Notes: generated by a model not told the origin, from the sequence alone. Positions 1-5,143 are shown, counted from the first letter of the stretch. The stretch is DNA of 5,187 nt from Pseudomonadota bacterium (GCA_023409795.1 JAEYQX010000014.1:1-5187); one strand, 5' to 3'. Numbers and translations are program-made.

Positions 1-369
1 GGCCGCGCCTTCCCCGGCGGGTTCGACCCTGCCAACATGGTCGGGGTGGCGGGCGAGTCCACCGCATCGGGTTCCGGCTCGGTCAACCGCTCCGAAAAAG
101 TCAGCCTGACCATCGCCGCCGTCGTCACTGACGTGCTTTCGAACGGCAATCTGGTGATCCAGGGTCGGCAAGAAGTGCGCACCAACCGCGAGGTGCGCGA
201 GCTGACCGTGGCCGGGTTCGTGCGCCCCGAGGACATCTCCAGCGCCAATACCATCGCCCACACCCAGATCGCCGAGGCCCGCATCAGCTATGGCGGCCGC
301 GGGGACATCAGCCGGATGCAGGCCACGCCCGCCGCCCAGGCCCTGGTCGAGCGCTTCAGCCCCTTCTGA
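1..369 (+). CDS. flgH: FlgH, flagellar L-ring protein (3' part, start outside window)
   Basis: The frame is open from the first base (Gly-Arg-Ala-Phe-Pro-Gly-Gly...) to TGA at 367-369, giving the last 122 residues of a protein usually about 230-250 long. FlgH is the outer-membrane lipoprotein that forms the L ring, the bushing through which the flagellar rod passes. The visible part matches the conserved FlgH C-terminal half: a Ser/Gly-rich stretch, then a beta-rich segment with NGNLVIQGRQEV, then VRPEDISSANTI, the family's 'V.P..IS..NT' motif, and TQIAEARISYGGRGDIS, its 'T.vAdArI.Y.g.G.i' motif, ending in FSPF. The signal peptide and lipobox lie upstream of the window. The gene is presumably the end of a flagellar basal-body operon (flgF/G/A are the usual partners), which cannot be seen here. 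Nothing looks broken; the truncation is only the window edge. Confidence 0.93.
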   Translation, partial: GRAFPGGFDPANMVGVAGESTASGSGSVNRSEKVSLTIAAVVTDVLSNGNLVIQGRQEVRTNREVRELTVAGFVRPEDISSANTIAHTQIAEARISYGGRGDISRMQATPAAQALVERFSPF

Positions 370-442
370 CCCGTTTCGCCGCCCGCGCTCACGCCGGATC
401 ACGACTTCGCGCAATTGATGTCAGCGGCTGAACCCCGATGGA

Positions 443-473
443 GCCCTCGCGTTTGTCAGTCGAACGTGAGGGC
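443..473 (+). promoter_or_regulatory. RNA hairpin covering the ribosome binding site of the 479 gene
   Basis: Arms 443-455 (GCCCTCGCGTTTG) and 461-473 (CGAACGTGAGGGC) can form a 13-bp stem around a 5-nt loop (TCAGT). Eleven pairs are Watson-Crick. The other two (449/467 and 454/462) are G-U or U-G wobbles in plus-strand RNA but would be C-A mismatches in minus-strand RNA, which favours a role in the rightward transcript. The ribosome binding site GAGGG (468-472) lies wholly in the 3' arm, 6 nt before ATG 479. It is not followed by a T run, so it is a poor intrinsic terminator for flgH, although Rho-linked 3'-end formation is possible. Nothing else stands out in 370-442. Confidence 0.6.
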
Positions 474-478
474 GCACC

Positions 479-943
479 ATGCAAAGGATCATGCTGCCCG
501 CGCTCGCTCTGGCTGTCGCGGTCATGGCGACGCAGGCCAATATTTCAAACGCCAGCAAGCCGCAGGACGACGGGGCCGGATGGCACCTGCTGTATGAAGG
601 CCCGATGGCCAAGCTGGTCTATGGCGTGGCCGATTCCGACCAGGTGGCCCTGATGCTGACCTGCACGCCGGGCGACCACAGGCTGGTCCTGTTCGGCGAC
701 GTCGAGCCCGATACCCCGCGCCTGCAGCCCGCCAGCCTGGGCCCGACGGCCATTGATCCCCTGAGCCAGGGCACGGCCTGGGAAATGCATCTTGCCATGG
801 ATGACGAGGTTCTGGCAGGACTGGCCCACCAGGGCGTTATGCCGGTGCGAAGCGAAGGTGAGGTCCTGACCCTGACCGCAAACCGGGCCGAACAGAAGAT
901 GGTCCGCGACTTCCTTGGCTATTGCGCCGTGCGTCACGCCTGA
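479..943 (+). CDS. small exported protein, first of three paralogs; function unknown
   Basis: The product has 154 residues. ATG 479 is chosen because GAGGG lies 6 nt upstream and because it gives a good Sec signal peptide: a short positive end (MQR), a hydrophobic run at residues 4-18, and probable cleavage after Ala-Thr-Gln-Ala (residue 20). The mature part is small and probably beta-rich. It has only two cysteines, Cys62 and Cys149, a likely periplasmic disulfide. Residues 35-62 carry W-x-L-x8-L-x5-D-[ST]-x8-C, the same ungapped block as in the next two genes, and the end has F-x3-C (145-149). The best local match is to the third gene: residues 46-62 share L, Y, G, D, D, V, L, L and C with it in register. 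I do not recognise a named family. The gene follows flgH after 109 nt and precedes its paralog by 37 nt; an operon of the three is likely. Confidence 0.8.
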   Translation: MQRIMLPALALAVAVMATQANISNASKPQDDGAGWHLLYEGPMAKLVYGVADSDQVALMLTCTPGDHRLVLFGDVEPDTPRLQPASLGPTAIDPLSQGTAWEMHLAMDDEVLAGLAHQGVMPVRSEGEVLTLTANRAEQKMVRDFLGYCAVRHA

Positions 944-980
944 CCACACTCCTCACGACATGAAGGGCGGGGGCTGATCG

Positions 981-1415
981 ATGAATCTTCTGTTCGGCAT
1001 GGCCGTGGCCCTGTTCCAGGCAGACGCCGCGCCGCCCGAAAGCGGCTGGACCTGGACCCTGTATGCCAATGGCGGCCCGGTGGTCCTGGCCAATGAGGTG
1101 CCCGACACGCCGCACCTGCGCACCACCTTCGAATGCCAGGATGGCTCGGACCAGGTGCGCCTGACCCAATACAGCAGCGCCGCAACGGCCCCCGGCCCGG
1201 CCCGCCTGGCCTCTGGCCGTATCGAGGAAGAGGTGGACGGCGAGGTCCAGGGCGATCGCTGGCAGACCACGCTGCAGGCCAGCCAGCCGGTGTTTCGCGC
1301 CTTCGTGGCCAGTGGCCGGCTGACGCTGAAGCTGCAGGATGGACCGCGCCAGGTGACGCTTGACCGGGCCAGCCTGTCCCGCCTGCGCCGCTTTGCCGAC
1401 CTGTGCACCGGATAG
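981..1415 (+). CDS. small probably exported protein, second of three paralogs; function unknown
   Basis: The product has 144 residues. ATG 981 is the first possible start after an in-frame TGA at 975-977, and the G-rich run GGGGG (969-973) can serve as ribosome binding site. The N-terminus is a short hydrophobic segment (residues 2-12) with Ala-Asp-Ala at 14-16 as a possible cleavage site. It lacks the usual Lys/Arg at its start, so export is less certain than for its neighbours. Residues 25-52 carry the shared block: Trp25, Leu27, Leu36, Asp42-Thr43, Cys52. The end has Phe138-x3-Cys142. These are the only two cysteines. The segment PVFRAF (103-108) resembles PVFLRF in the third gene. No named family is recognised. 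The next gene's preferred start lies 8 nt after this stop, so the two are probably co-transcribed and perhaps translationally coupled. Confidence 0.75.
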   Translation: MNLLFGMAVALFQADAAPPESGWTWTLYANGGPVVLANEVPDTPHLRTTFECQDGSDQVRLTQYSSAATAPGPARLASGRIEEEVDGEVQGDRWQTTLQASQPVFRAFVASGRLTLKLQDGPRQVTLDRASLSRLRRFADLCTG

Positions 1416-1423
1416 GCCCTTCC

Positions 1424-1945
1424 ATGCCCCCACGCGACAAACGCGCCCTGCCGCTGGTCCTGGCGGCCGGCTCTGGCCTGGTCCTGGCCGCCTGCAGCAC
1501 CACCGGCGCACCCGATCCCCTGGCCGATCCGGCGGCCCCGCAGCCGATGCCGGGCTATGACTGGCACCTGAACCAGGACACCGGGGAGATCAGCCTGGCC
1601 TATGGCATGAGGGACACGGACGATGTGCCGCTGGACCTGTCGTGCCAGCCGCGCACCGGCACCCTGCAGATCCTGCACGCCGCCCGCGAAGGCAGCCGCC
1701 CGCGCATCCAGCTGGAATCGGGCGGCGACACCGAGACCTATCCGGCCAGGGCCGAGCCCGCAGCCCTGGGCGACGGGCTTGACCTGACGGCCAAGGCCTC
1801 TTCAACTGACCCGGTCTTCCTGCGGTTTCGCAAGCTGGGCTGGCTGGCGGTCCACGACGAACAGGGGCGCCAGCCCTATGTGGCCACGCCTGGGGTCCGC
1901 CCCCAGATCGAGCAGTTCTTCAGCCTGTGCGACCGCACCCCCTAA
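1424..1945 (+). CDS. small outer-membrane lipoprotein, third of three paralogs; function unknown
   Basis: The product has 173 residues from ATG 1424. A GTG at 1403 would add 7 residues and overlap the previous gene by 13 nt. ATG 1424 is preferred because it gives a compact lipoprotein signal: MPPRDKR, a hydrophobic run at 8-23, then the lipobox Leu-Ala-Ala-Cys with lipidated Cys24. Ser at +2 implies sorting to the outer membrane. A Pro/Ala/Asp-rich linker (about 28-43) precedes the domain. Residues 47-74 carry the shared block (Trp47, Leu49, Leu58, Tyr60-Gly61, Asp64-Thr65, Cys74), and the end has Phe165-x3-Cys169; Cys74 and Cys169 are the likely disulfide pair. I know of no named family for it. 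Being lipid-anchored, it may hold the same fold at the membrane that the first two proteins carry in soluble form; this is inference. Confidence 0.82.
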   Translation: MPPRDKRALPLVLAAGSGLVLAACSTTGAPDPLADPAAPQPMPGYDWHLNQDTGEISLAYGMRDTDDVPLDLSCQPRTGTLQILHAAREGSRPRIQLESGGDTETYPARAEPAALGDGLDLTAKASSTDPVFLRFRKLGWLAVHDEQGRQPYVATPGVRPQIEQFFSLCDRTP

Positions 1946-1957
1946 TCTGACCTGACC

Positions 1958-1977
1958 GCCCGGATGCCTTGCCGGGC
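1958..1977 (+). terminator. GC-rich hairpin after the three-gene cluster
   Basis: A perfect 6-bp stem, GCCCGG (1958-1963) with CCGGGC (1972-1977), encloses an 8-nt loop, 13 nt after the lipoprotein stop codon. No T run follows, so termination would be weak or Rho-assisted. It could equally be a 5' leader structure of the peptidase gene, whose ribosome binding site starts 12 nt later. Confidence 0.25.
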
Positions 1978-2001
1978 CCACATCCTTCGGAGACCCGCCC
2001 C

Positions 2002-3831
2002 ATGATCAGGCCTGTGCTGACCGGAGTGACCCTGACCGCCGTGGCGGCCCTGATGCTGGCCACCGCCCCGGCCGCGCGGGCCCAGGACGGGCAAGAGCCC
2101 CTGTCGCCGGCCGCCGTCGCGCGGGAAACCGCTCGCAGCCAGGACGCCCTGGAGCAGCTGCTGGCGGACTATGAGGCCTTCCTGCGCCTCAGCGATCCCA
2201 TCGGCGCGGGCTTCGAGGGCGACCGCGACGCCCTTGCCCGCCTGCCCGACATCAGCCGCCCGGCCGAGATGGCCCGCCGTGGCCAGCTGCAGGGCCTGGT
2301 CCGCCGGGCCGAGGGGATCAATGCCGACTACCTGGACCATGATGGCAAGCTGAACCTGGCCTATGTCCTCTACCTGACCCGGCGCGAGGTCGAGCGGATC
2401 AACCTGGACACCGCGCGCCTGGCCTTTGATTCCGAAGGCGGCCCGCACCAGCTGCTGGCCTATCTGGCCTCGACCACCCGCATCAGCAACCAGGCCGATG
2501 CCGAGGCCTGGCTGGCCCGCCTCGGGGCCGCCCCCGGCTATATGGACGCAGGCATGGCCAACAGCCGCCGTGGCCTGGAGACCGGCCTGGTCCAGGCCCG
2601 TTCCGTGGTCGAAAGCGCCCTGGGCCAGGCCCGCCGCGACCTGGAGGCCCCTGTCCGGGACGATGTCCTGATGGCCCCGTTCAAGGCCCTGCCCGACACC
2701 ATCAGCCCCCAGGTGCAGGCCGATCTGCGCGCCCGCGCCGAGGCCCTGGTGGCCGGCCCGATCACCGCCCGCCGCCAGGCCTGGCTGGACCTGCTCCAGA
2801 ACGACTACCTGCCCAAGGCCCCGGTCGAGCCGGGCCTGGTCCACCGTCCGGGCGGCAAGGCGCTCTATGCCTTCAAGGTGCGCAGCCACACCACCGCCGA
2901 CCTGACCCCCGACCAGGTCCACGCCCTCGGCCAGCACGAGGTCGCCCGCATCCGCGCCCGCATGGAGACCGAGATGCGCGAGGCGGGCTGGACCAGCAGC
3001 TTTGCCGACTTCCTGACCTTCCTGCGCACCGATCCGCAGTTCTATGCCACCAGCCGCCAGCAGTTGCTGGAAAAGGCCTCCGAGATCGCCAAGCGCGCCG
3101 ACGACGGCCTGCCTGCCCTGTTCGGCACCCTGCCCCGCCTGCCCTATGGCGTGCGCCCGGTCCCGCAGGAGATCGAGGCCACCTATACGACCGGCCGCTA
3201 TAATGCGGGCTCGATGAAGAACGGCGTGGCCGGCGGCTATATCGTCAACACCGGTCGCCTGGACCAGCGCCCCCTGTATGAGCTGCCGGCCCTGACGGTG
3301 CACGAGGCGGTGCCGGGCCACCACCTGCAGATCGCCCTGCAGCAGGAGGCCGAGGACCAGCCCTATTACCGGCGCGGGGCCGACGTCACCGCCTTCATCG
3401 AGGGCTGGGGCCTTTATGCCGAGTTCCTGGGCGAGGAGATGGGCATCTATCGCGATGCCTATGAGCGGTTCGGACGCCTGTCCTACGAGATGTGGCGCGC
3501 CTGCCGCCTGGTGGCCGACACCGGCCTGCACTGGCTGGGCTGGACCGAGGAACAGGCCCGCGCCTGCTTCCGCGACAACTCGGCCCTGTCGCCGCACAAC
3601 ATCGAGACCGAGCTGCAGCGCTATATCAGCGACCCGGGCCAGGCCACGGCCTACAAGATCGGCGAGATCCGCCTGCGCGAGCTGCGCACCAAGGTCCAGG
3701 ATGAGCTGGGCGACCGCTTCAACGTGCGCACCTTCCATGACGCCCTGCTGGTGGATGGCCCGCTGCCGCTGGCCCTGCTGGACATCAACATGAAGATCTG
3801 GACCGACCGCCAGAAGGCGGCACCCAACTAG
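2002..3831 (+). CDS. secreted DUF885-family metallopeptidase
   Basis: The product has 609 residues, the usual size for DUF885 proteins. ATG 2002 is chosen because GGAG (1989-1992) is well placed and a clear signal peptide follows: MIR, a hydrophobic run at about 5-24, then Ala-Arg-Ala (25-27) before Gln28. An in-frame TTG at 1969 would put 11 polar residues in front of it. DUF885 proteins are predicted zinc peptidases of the cell envelope; substrates are mostly unknown. Family motifs visible in order: GGYIVNT (411-417); HEAVPGHH (434-441), the presumed metal-binding and catalytic site; EGWGLYAE (467-474), presumed to supply a further ligand from Glu467; MWR...VADTGLH (497-510); and DPGQATAYKIG (544-554). 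All expected residues are present, so the enzyme should be active. It follows the lipoprotein gene after 56 nt, so it may have its own start of transcription or be read through. The exact substrate cannot be told from sequence. Confidence 0.9.
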   Translation: MIRPVLTGVTLTAVAALMLATAPAARAQDGQEPLSPAAVARETARSQDALEQLLADYEAFLRLSDPIGAGFEGDRDALARLPDISRPAEMARRGQLQGLVRRAEGINADYLDHDGKLNLAYVLYLTRREVERINLDTARLAFDSEGGPHQLLAYLASTTRISNQADAEAWLARLGAAPGYMDAGMANSRRGLETGLVQARSVVESALGQARRDLEAPVRDDVLMAPFKALPDTISPQVQADLRARAEALVAGPITARRQAWLDLLQNDYLPKAPVEPGLVHRPGGKALYAFKVRSHTTADLTPDQVHALGQHEVARIRARMETEMREAGWTSSFADFLTFLRTDPQFYATSRQQLLEKASEIAKRADDGLPALFGTLPRLPYGVRPVPQEIEATYTTGRYNAGSMKNGVAGGYIVNTGRLDQRPLYELPALTVHEAVPGHHLQIALQQEAEDQPYYRRGADVTAFIEGWGLYAEFLGEEMGIYRDAYERFGRLSYEMWRACRLVADTGLHWLGWTEEQARACFRDNSALSPHNIETELQRYISDPGQATAYKIGEIRLRELRTKVQDELGDRFNVRTFHDALLVDGPLPLALLDINMKIWTDRQKAAPN

Positions 3832-3869
3832 GGCCGGCCCCGCCCCTACAGTCCCAGGGCCGCCTTCTG
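3811..3869. repeat. 11-bp perfect inverted repeat joining two convergent gene ends; possible two-way terminator
   Basis: CAGAAGGCGGC (3811-3821) is the exact reverse complement of GCCGCCTTCTG (3859-3869). Each arm is coding: both the peptidase and the convergent small protein end with Gln-Lys-Ala-Ala shortly before their stops, using the same codons for the shared bases. The 37-bp interval contains both stop codons and a second perfect palindrome, GGGCCGGCCC (3831-3840). A transcript from either strand could fold into a long stem enclosing its stop codon. No T run follows on either side, so this is not a classic intrinsic terminator. The gap between the genes is only 14 nt, so any terminator must overlap coding sequence. 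Confidence 0.4.
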
Positions 3870-4187
3870 CGCGCGGGTCAGCCGGCTGGCCACCAGGGCG
3901 TGGGCCGCCGCCAGGTGCCCGGCCAGGTCCGCCTCGGACCAGGCCGAGGGATCCGGCAGGTTCACCCACCGGGCGCGGGCCAGGTAGGGCGCGGGCCGGG
4001 CCAGCCCGTTCTCGGTCAGGATCTGATAGGCCATGTCAGAGACCTTGAACGACACGCCGCGCCGCTCGCCCATCATGCAGAACATCTTGCCGCCGACCTT
4101 GAACACGGCGGCATCGGGGCCGAACGGATAGTCCAGGGTGGCCCCCGGCAGGGACAGGCACAGGGCCTCTATCCCCGCCCGGTCCAT
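3846..4187 (-). CDS. MmcQ/YjbR-family small protein
   Basis: The product has 113 residues, typical for the MmcQ/YjbR family (DUF419), whose CyaY-like fold has been proposed to bind DNA; its cellular role is not settled. Family features seen: an N-terminal helix ending Leu-Pro-Gly-Ala (13-16), Tyr20-Pro-Phe-Gly-Pro (20-24), the strand AVFKVGGKMFCMM (27-39), a Phe-Lys at 47-48, and APYLARARWVNL (66-77), matching the family's conserved 'Y..R..W' element; the C-terminal part is helical. ATG at 4187 is chosen because it lies 2 nt after the msrA stop, and a start at 4220 would overlap the end of msrA by 31 nt. No strong ribosome binding site of its own is visible, so translation is probably coupled to msrA. 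It converges on the peptidase gene with 14 nt between them. Confidence 0.85.
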   Translation of the reverse strand: MDRAGIEALCLSLPGATLDYPFGPDAAVFKVGGKMFCMMGERRGVSFKVSDMAYQILTENGLARPAPYLARARWVNLPDPSAWSEADLAGHLAAAHALVASRLTRAQKAALGL

Positions 4188-4189
4188 GG

Positions 4190-4840
4190 TCAGGCCGAGA
4201 CGCCGATGCCGATCGGGCAAACCACGCCCGTCCCGCCGATGCCGCAGTATCCGGCCGGGTTCTTGGCCAGGTAGCCCTGGTGATAGTCCTCGGCGAAGTA
4301 ATAGGGACCGGCCGGCTCGATCTGGGTCGTGATCGTCCCCTTGCCCGCCTGGGACAGCGCTGCCTGGTAGGCGTCGCGCGAAGCCTCGGCCTGGGCCTGC
4401 TGGGTCTCGTTCAGCGTATAGATGGCCGAGCGATACTGGGTGCCCAGGTCGTTGCCCTGGCGCATGCCCTGGGTCGGGTCATGGTTCTCCCAGAAGGCCT
4501 TCAGCAGGTCTTCGTAGGTGATGACCGTGGGGTCGAACACCACCTGGACCACCTCGGCATGGCCGGTCCGGCCCGAGCAGACCTCCTCATAGGTCGGGTT
4601 GGGCGTAAACCCGCCCGCATAGCCCACCGAGGTCACCCAGACACCCGGCAACTGCCAGAAGACCCGCTCCACGCCCCAAAAGCAGCCCATACCCAGGATC
4701 GCCGTCTCGAACCCTTTCGGATAGGGCCCCTTCAGCGCAGGGCCCAGGACAAAATGGGTCTCGTCGGTCGCCAACGGTGCCTCGCGGCCCGGCAGGGCCG
4801 TCCCGGCGGTCGGCATATCGGGTGTTTTCTGGAACAACAT
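4190..4840 (-). CDS. msrA: peptide-methionine (S)-S-oxide reductase MsrA
   Basis: The product has 216 residues and reduces the S form of methionine sulfoxide in proteins and free methionine, repairing oxidative damage with electrons from thioredoxin. The catalytic motif is GCFWG (52-56) with Cys53. Other active-site residues follow the long E. coli-type enzyme: Glu96 in GHAEVV, Asp131 and Tyr136 in GNDLGTQYRS, and the WENHDPTQGMRQG segment (117-129). Resolving cysteines are Cys199 in GYCGIGG and Cys208 in VVCP. There is no signal peptide, so it acts in the cytoplasm. ATG 4840 is chosen because GGAG lies 9 nt upstream and the N-terminus MLFQKTPDMPTAG is like other alphaproteobacterial MsrA proteins; an ATG at 4885 adds 15 basic, unmatched residues and has no good ribosome binding site. 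It heads a two-gene unit with the mmcQ/yjbR gene. No methionine-R-sulfoxide reductase domain is fused or adjacent. Confidence 0.96.
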   Translation of the reverse strand: MLFQKTPDMPTAGTALPGREAPLATDETHFVLGPALKGPYPKGFETAILGMGCFWGVERVFWQLPGVWVTSVGYAGGFTPNPTYEEVCSGRTGHAEVVQVVFDPTVITYEDLLKAFWENHDPTQGMRQGNDLGTQYRSAIYTLNETQQAQAEASRDAYQAALSQAGKGTITTQIEPAGPYYFAEDYHQGYLAKNPAGYCGIGGTGVVCPIGIGVSA

Positions 4841-4843
4841 GCG

Positions 4844-4860
4844 GAATTTCTCCGAAATTC
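4844..4860 (-). promoter_or_regulatory. inverted repeat overlapping the msrA ribosome binding site
   Basis: GAATTTC (4844-4850) and GAAATTC (4854-4860) are perfect 7-bp arms around a 3-nt centre, 3 nt upstream of the msrA start. On the minus strand the centre is GGA, so the GGAG ribosome binding site sits in the loop and first arm base. An alternative overlapping palindrome, CCGAAATTCGG (4852-4862), shares one arm, so two exclusive folds are possible. It could be a protein operator or an RNA structure affecting msrA translation. Confidence 0.4.
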
Positions 4861-4879
4861 GGTACGAAAAGCGACTTCT

Positions 4880-4891
4880 CCCCATATGGGG
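4880..4891. repeat. 12-bp perfect palindrome upstream of msrA
   Basis: CCCCATATGGGG is self-complementary over all 12 bases and lies 40 nt before the msrA start, just downstream of a minus-strand TTGACT (4901-4896) that resembles a -35 box. That position, between a possible -35 and the start codon, suits an operator, but no known regulator site is recognised. Confidence 0.3.
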
Positions 4892-4904
4892 TGCCAGTCA
4901 ACGC

Positions 4905-4928
4905 TTGCCGAGGGGGCCGCGCTGTAAT
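4905..4928 (+). promoter_or_regulatory. possible promoter of the tRNA-Ser gene
   Basis: TTGCCGA (4905-4911) and GCTGTAAT (4921-4928) partly match the Caulobacter housekeeping promoter pattern TTGaCgS ... GCTANAWC. The 9-nt spacer is just under the usual 10-14. Its end is about 58 nt before the mature tRNA, leaving room for a processed leader. It is weak evidence based on pattern alone. Confidence 0.25.
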
Positions 4929-4942
4929 ATCAGCCACGCCTC

Positions 4943-4978
4943 CGCCGCAACAACCAGCGGCGTGATCGCCCAGCGATC
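4943..4978. repeat. two adjacent hairpin-forming inverted repeats before the tRNA
   Basis: CGCCGC (4943-4948) pairs with GCGGCG (4957-4962) around 8 nt, and GATCGC (4964-4969) pairs with GCGATC (4973-4978) around CCA. The second ends 8 nt before the tRNA. An alternative pairing, CACGCC (4935-4940) with GGCGTG (4959-4964), competes with both. They may be leader structures of the tRNA precursor or protein sites; no function is assigned. Confidence 0.35.
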
Positions 4979-4986
4979 GTGGAAAT

Positions 4987-5076
4987 GGACAGGTGGCCGA
5001 GTGGTTGAAGGCGCACGCCTGGAACGCGTGTATAGGGGAAACTCTATCGAGGGTTCGAATCCCTCTCTGTCCGCCA
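4987..5076 (+). tRNA. tRNA-Ser (anticodon GGA)
   Basis: This is a complete 90-nt class II tRNA. The acceptor stem is GGACAGG (4987-4993) with TCTGTCC (5066-5072), one G-U pair at its base, discriminator G5073, and an encoded CCA (5074-5076). The D stem is GCC (4996-4998) with GGC (5010-5012). The anticodon stem is CACGC (5014-5018) with GCGTG (5026-5030) around CT-GGA-AC, anticodon at 5021-5023, reading UCC and UCU. The long variable arm has a 6-bp stem (5032-5037 with 5042-5047, one G-U) closed by GAAA, as expected for serine. The T stem is GAGGG (5049-5053) with CCCTC (5061-5065) around TTCGAAT. It is the last gene seen before the base composition falls. Confidence 0.97.
5049..5076 (+). other. 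candidate attachment site at the tRNA 3' end
   Basis: The T arm through CCA of tRNA genes is a common target of tyrosine integrases. Here the bases directly after it drop from very GC-rich to about 39% G+C. No integrase and no second copy of this segment is visible inside the window, so the assignment is inference from position and composition only. Confidence 0.3.
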
Positions 5077-5108
5077 CCACCATTTTAAATCCTCAATAAA
5101 TCAGTATT

Positions 5109-5133
5109 TTAGATAGAGCCCTGTCTAACTTTT
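5109..5133 (+). terminator. possible intrinsic terminator after tRNA-Ser
   Basis: TTAGATAG (5109-5116) pairs with CTGTCTAA (5121-5128), seven normal pairs and one U-G, around loop AGCC, followed by C and TTTT (5130-5133). The position, 32 nt after the tRNA, and the T run fit an intrinsic terminator. The stem has only two G-C pairs, so it would be weak. Confidence 0.4.
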
Positions 5134-5143
5134 CGCTACAGGT

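Noticed and set aside
545..949. A 134-codon minus-strand frame opposite the first small gene.
   Set aside because: No ribosome binding site or recognisable domain; shadow of the plus-strand gene.
837..1678. Minus-strand open frames of 189-241 codons opposite the second and third small genes.
   Set aside because: Arg/Ala/Gly-rich products without motifs. The plus-strand frames have signal sequences, ribosome binding sites and a shared residue pattern, so they are the real genes.
3831..3840. GGGCCGGCCC as a stand-alone terminator.
   Set aside because: A 10-bp palindrome without loop or T run cannot be a classic terminator; it is mentioned only within the larger inverted repeat.
1942..3969. 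A 675-codon open frame on the minus strand opposite the peptidase gene.
   Set aside because: It lies antisense to a gene with clear family motifs and a signal peptide. Its product is a low-complexity Gly/Ala/Gln/Val-rich string typical of the complementary frame of GC-rich genes.
4873..4901. TTGACT on the minus strand (4901-4896) as the -35 of an msrA promoter.
   Set aside because: At the normal spacing the -10 position reads GAAGTC, and no Caulobacter-type -10 follows, so it is not listed as a promoter.
4280..4927. A 215-codon plus-strand frame opposite msrA.
   Set aside because: It is antisense to an unmistakable MsrA and its product shows no family features.
4898..5083. A 61-codon minus-strand frame across the tRNA, with product containing REGFEPS.
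   Set aside because: This is the well-known false protein produced by translating the antisense of a tRNA-Ser gene.
4839..5099. An 86-codon plus-strand frame running through the msrA leader and the tRNA.
   Set aside because: It contains the sense translation of the tRNA (GGRVVEGARLERV... type), a common artefact, and has no ribosome binding site.
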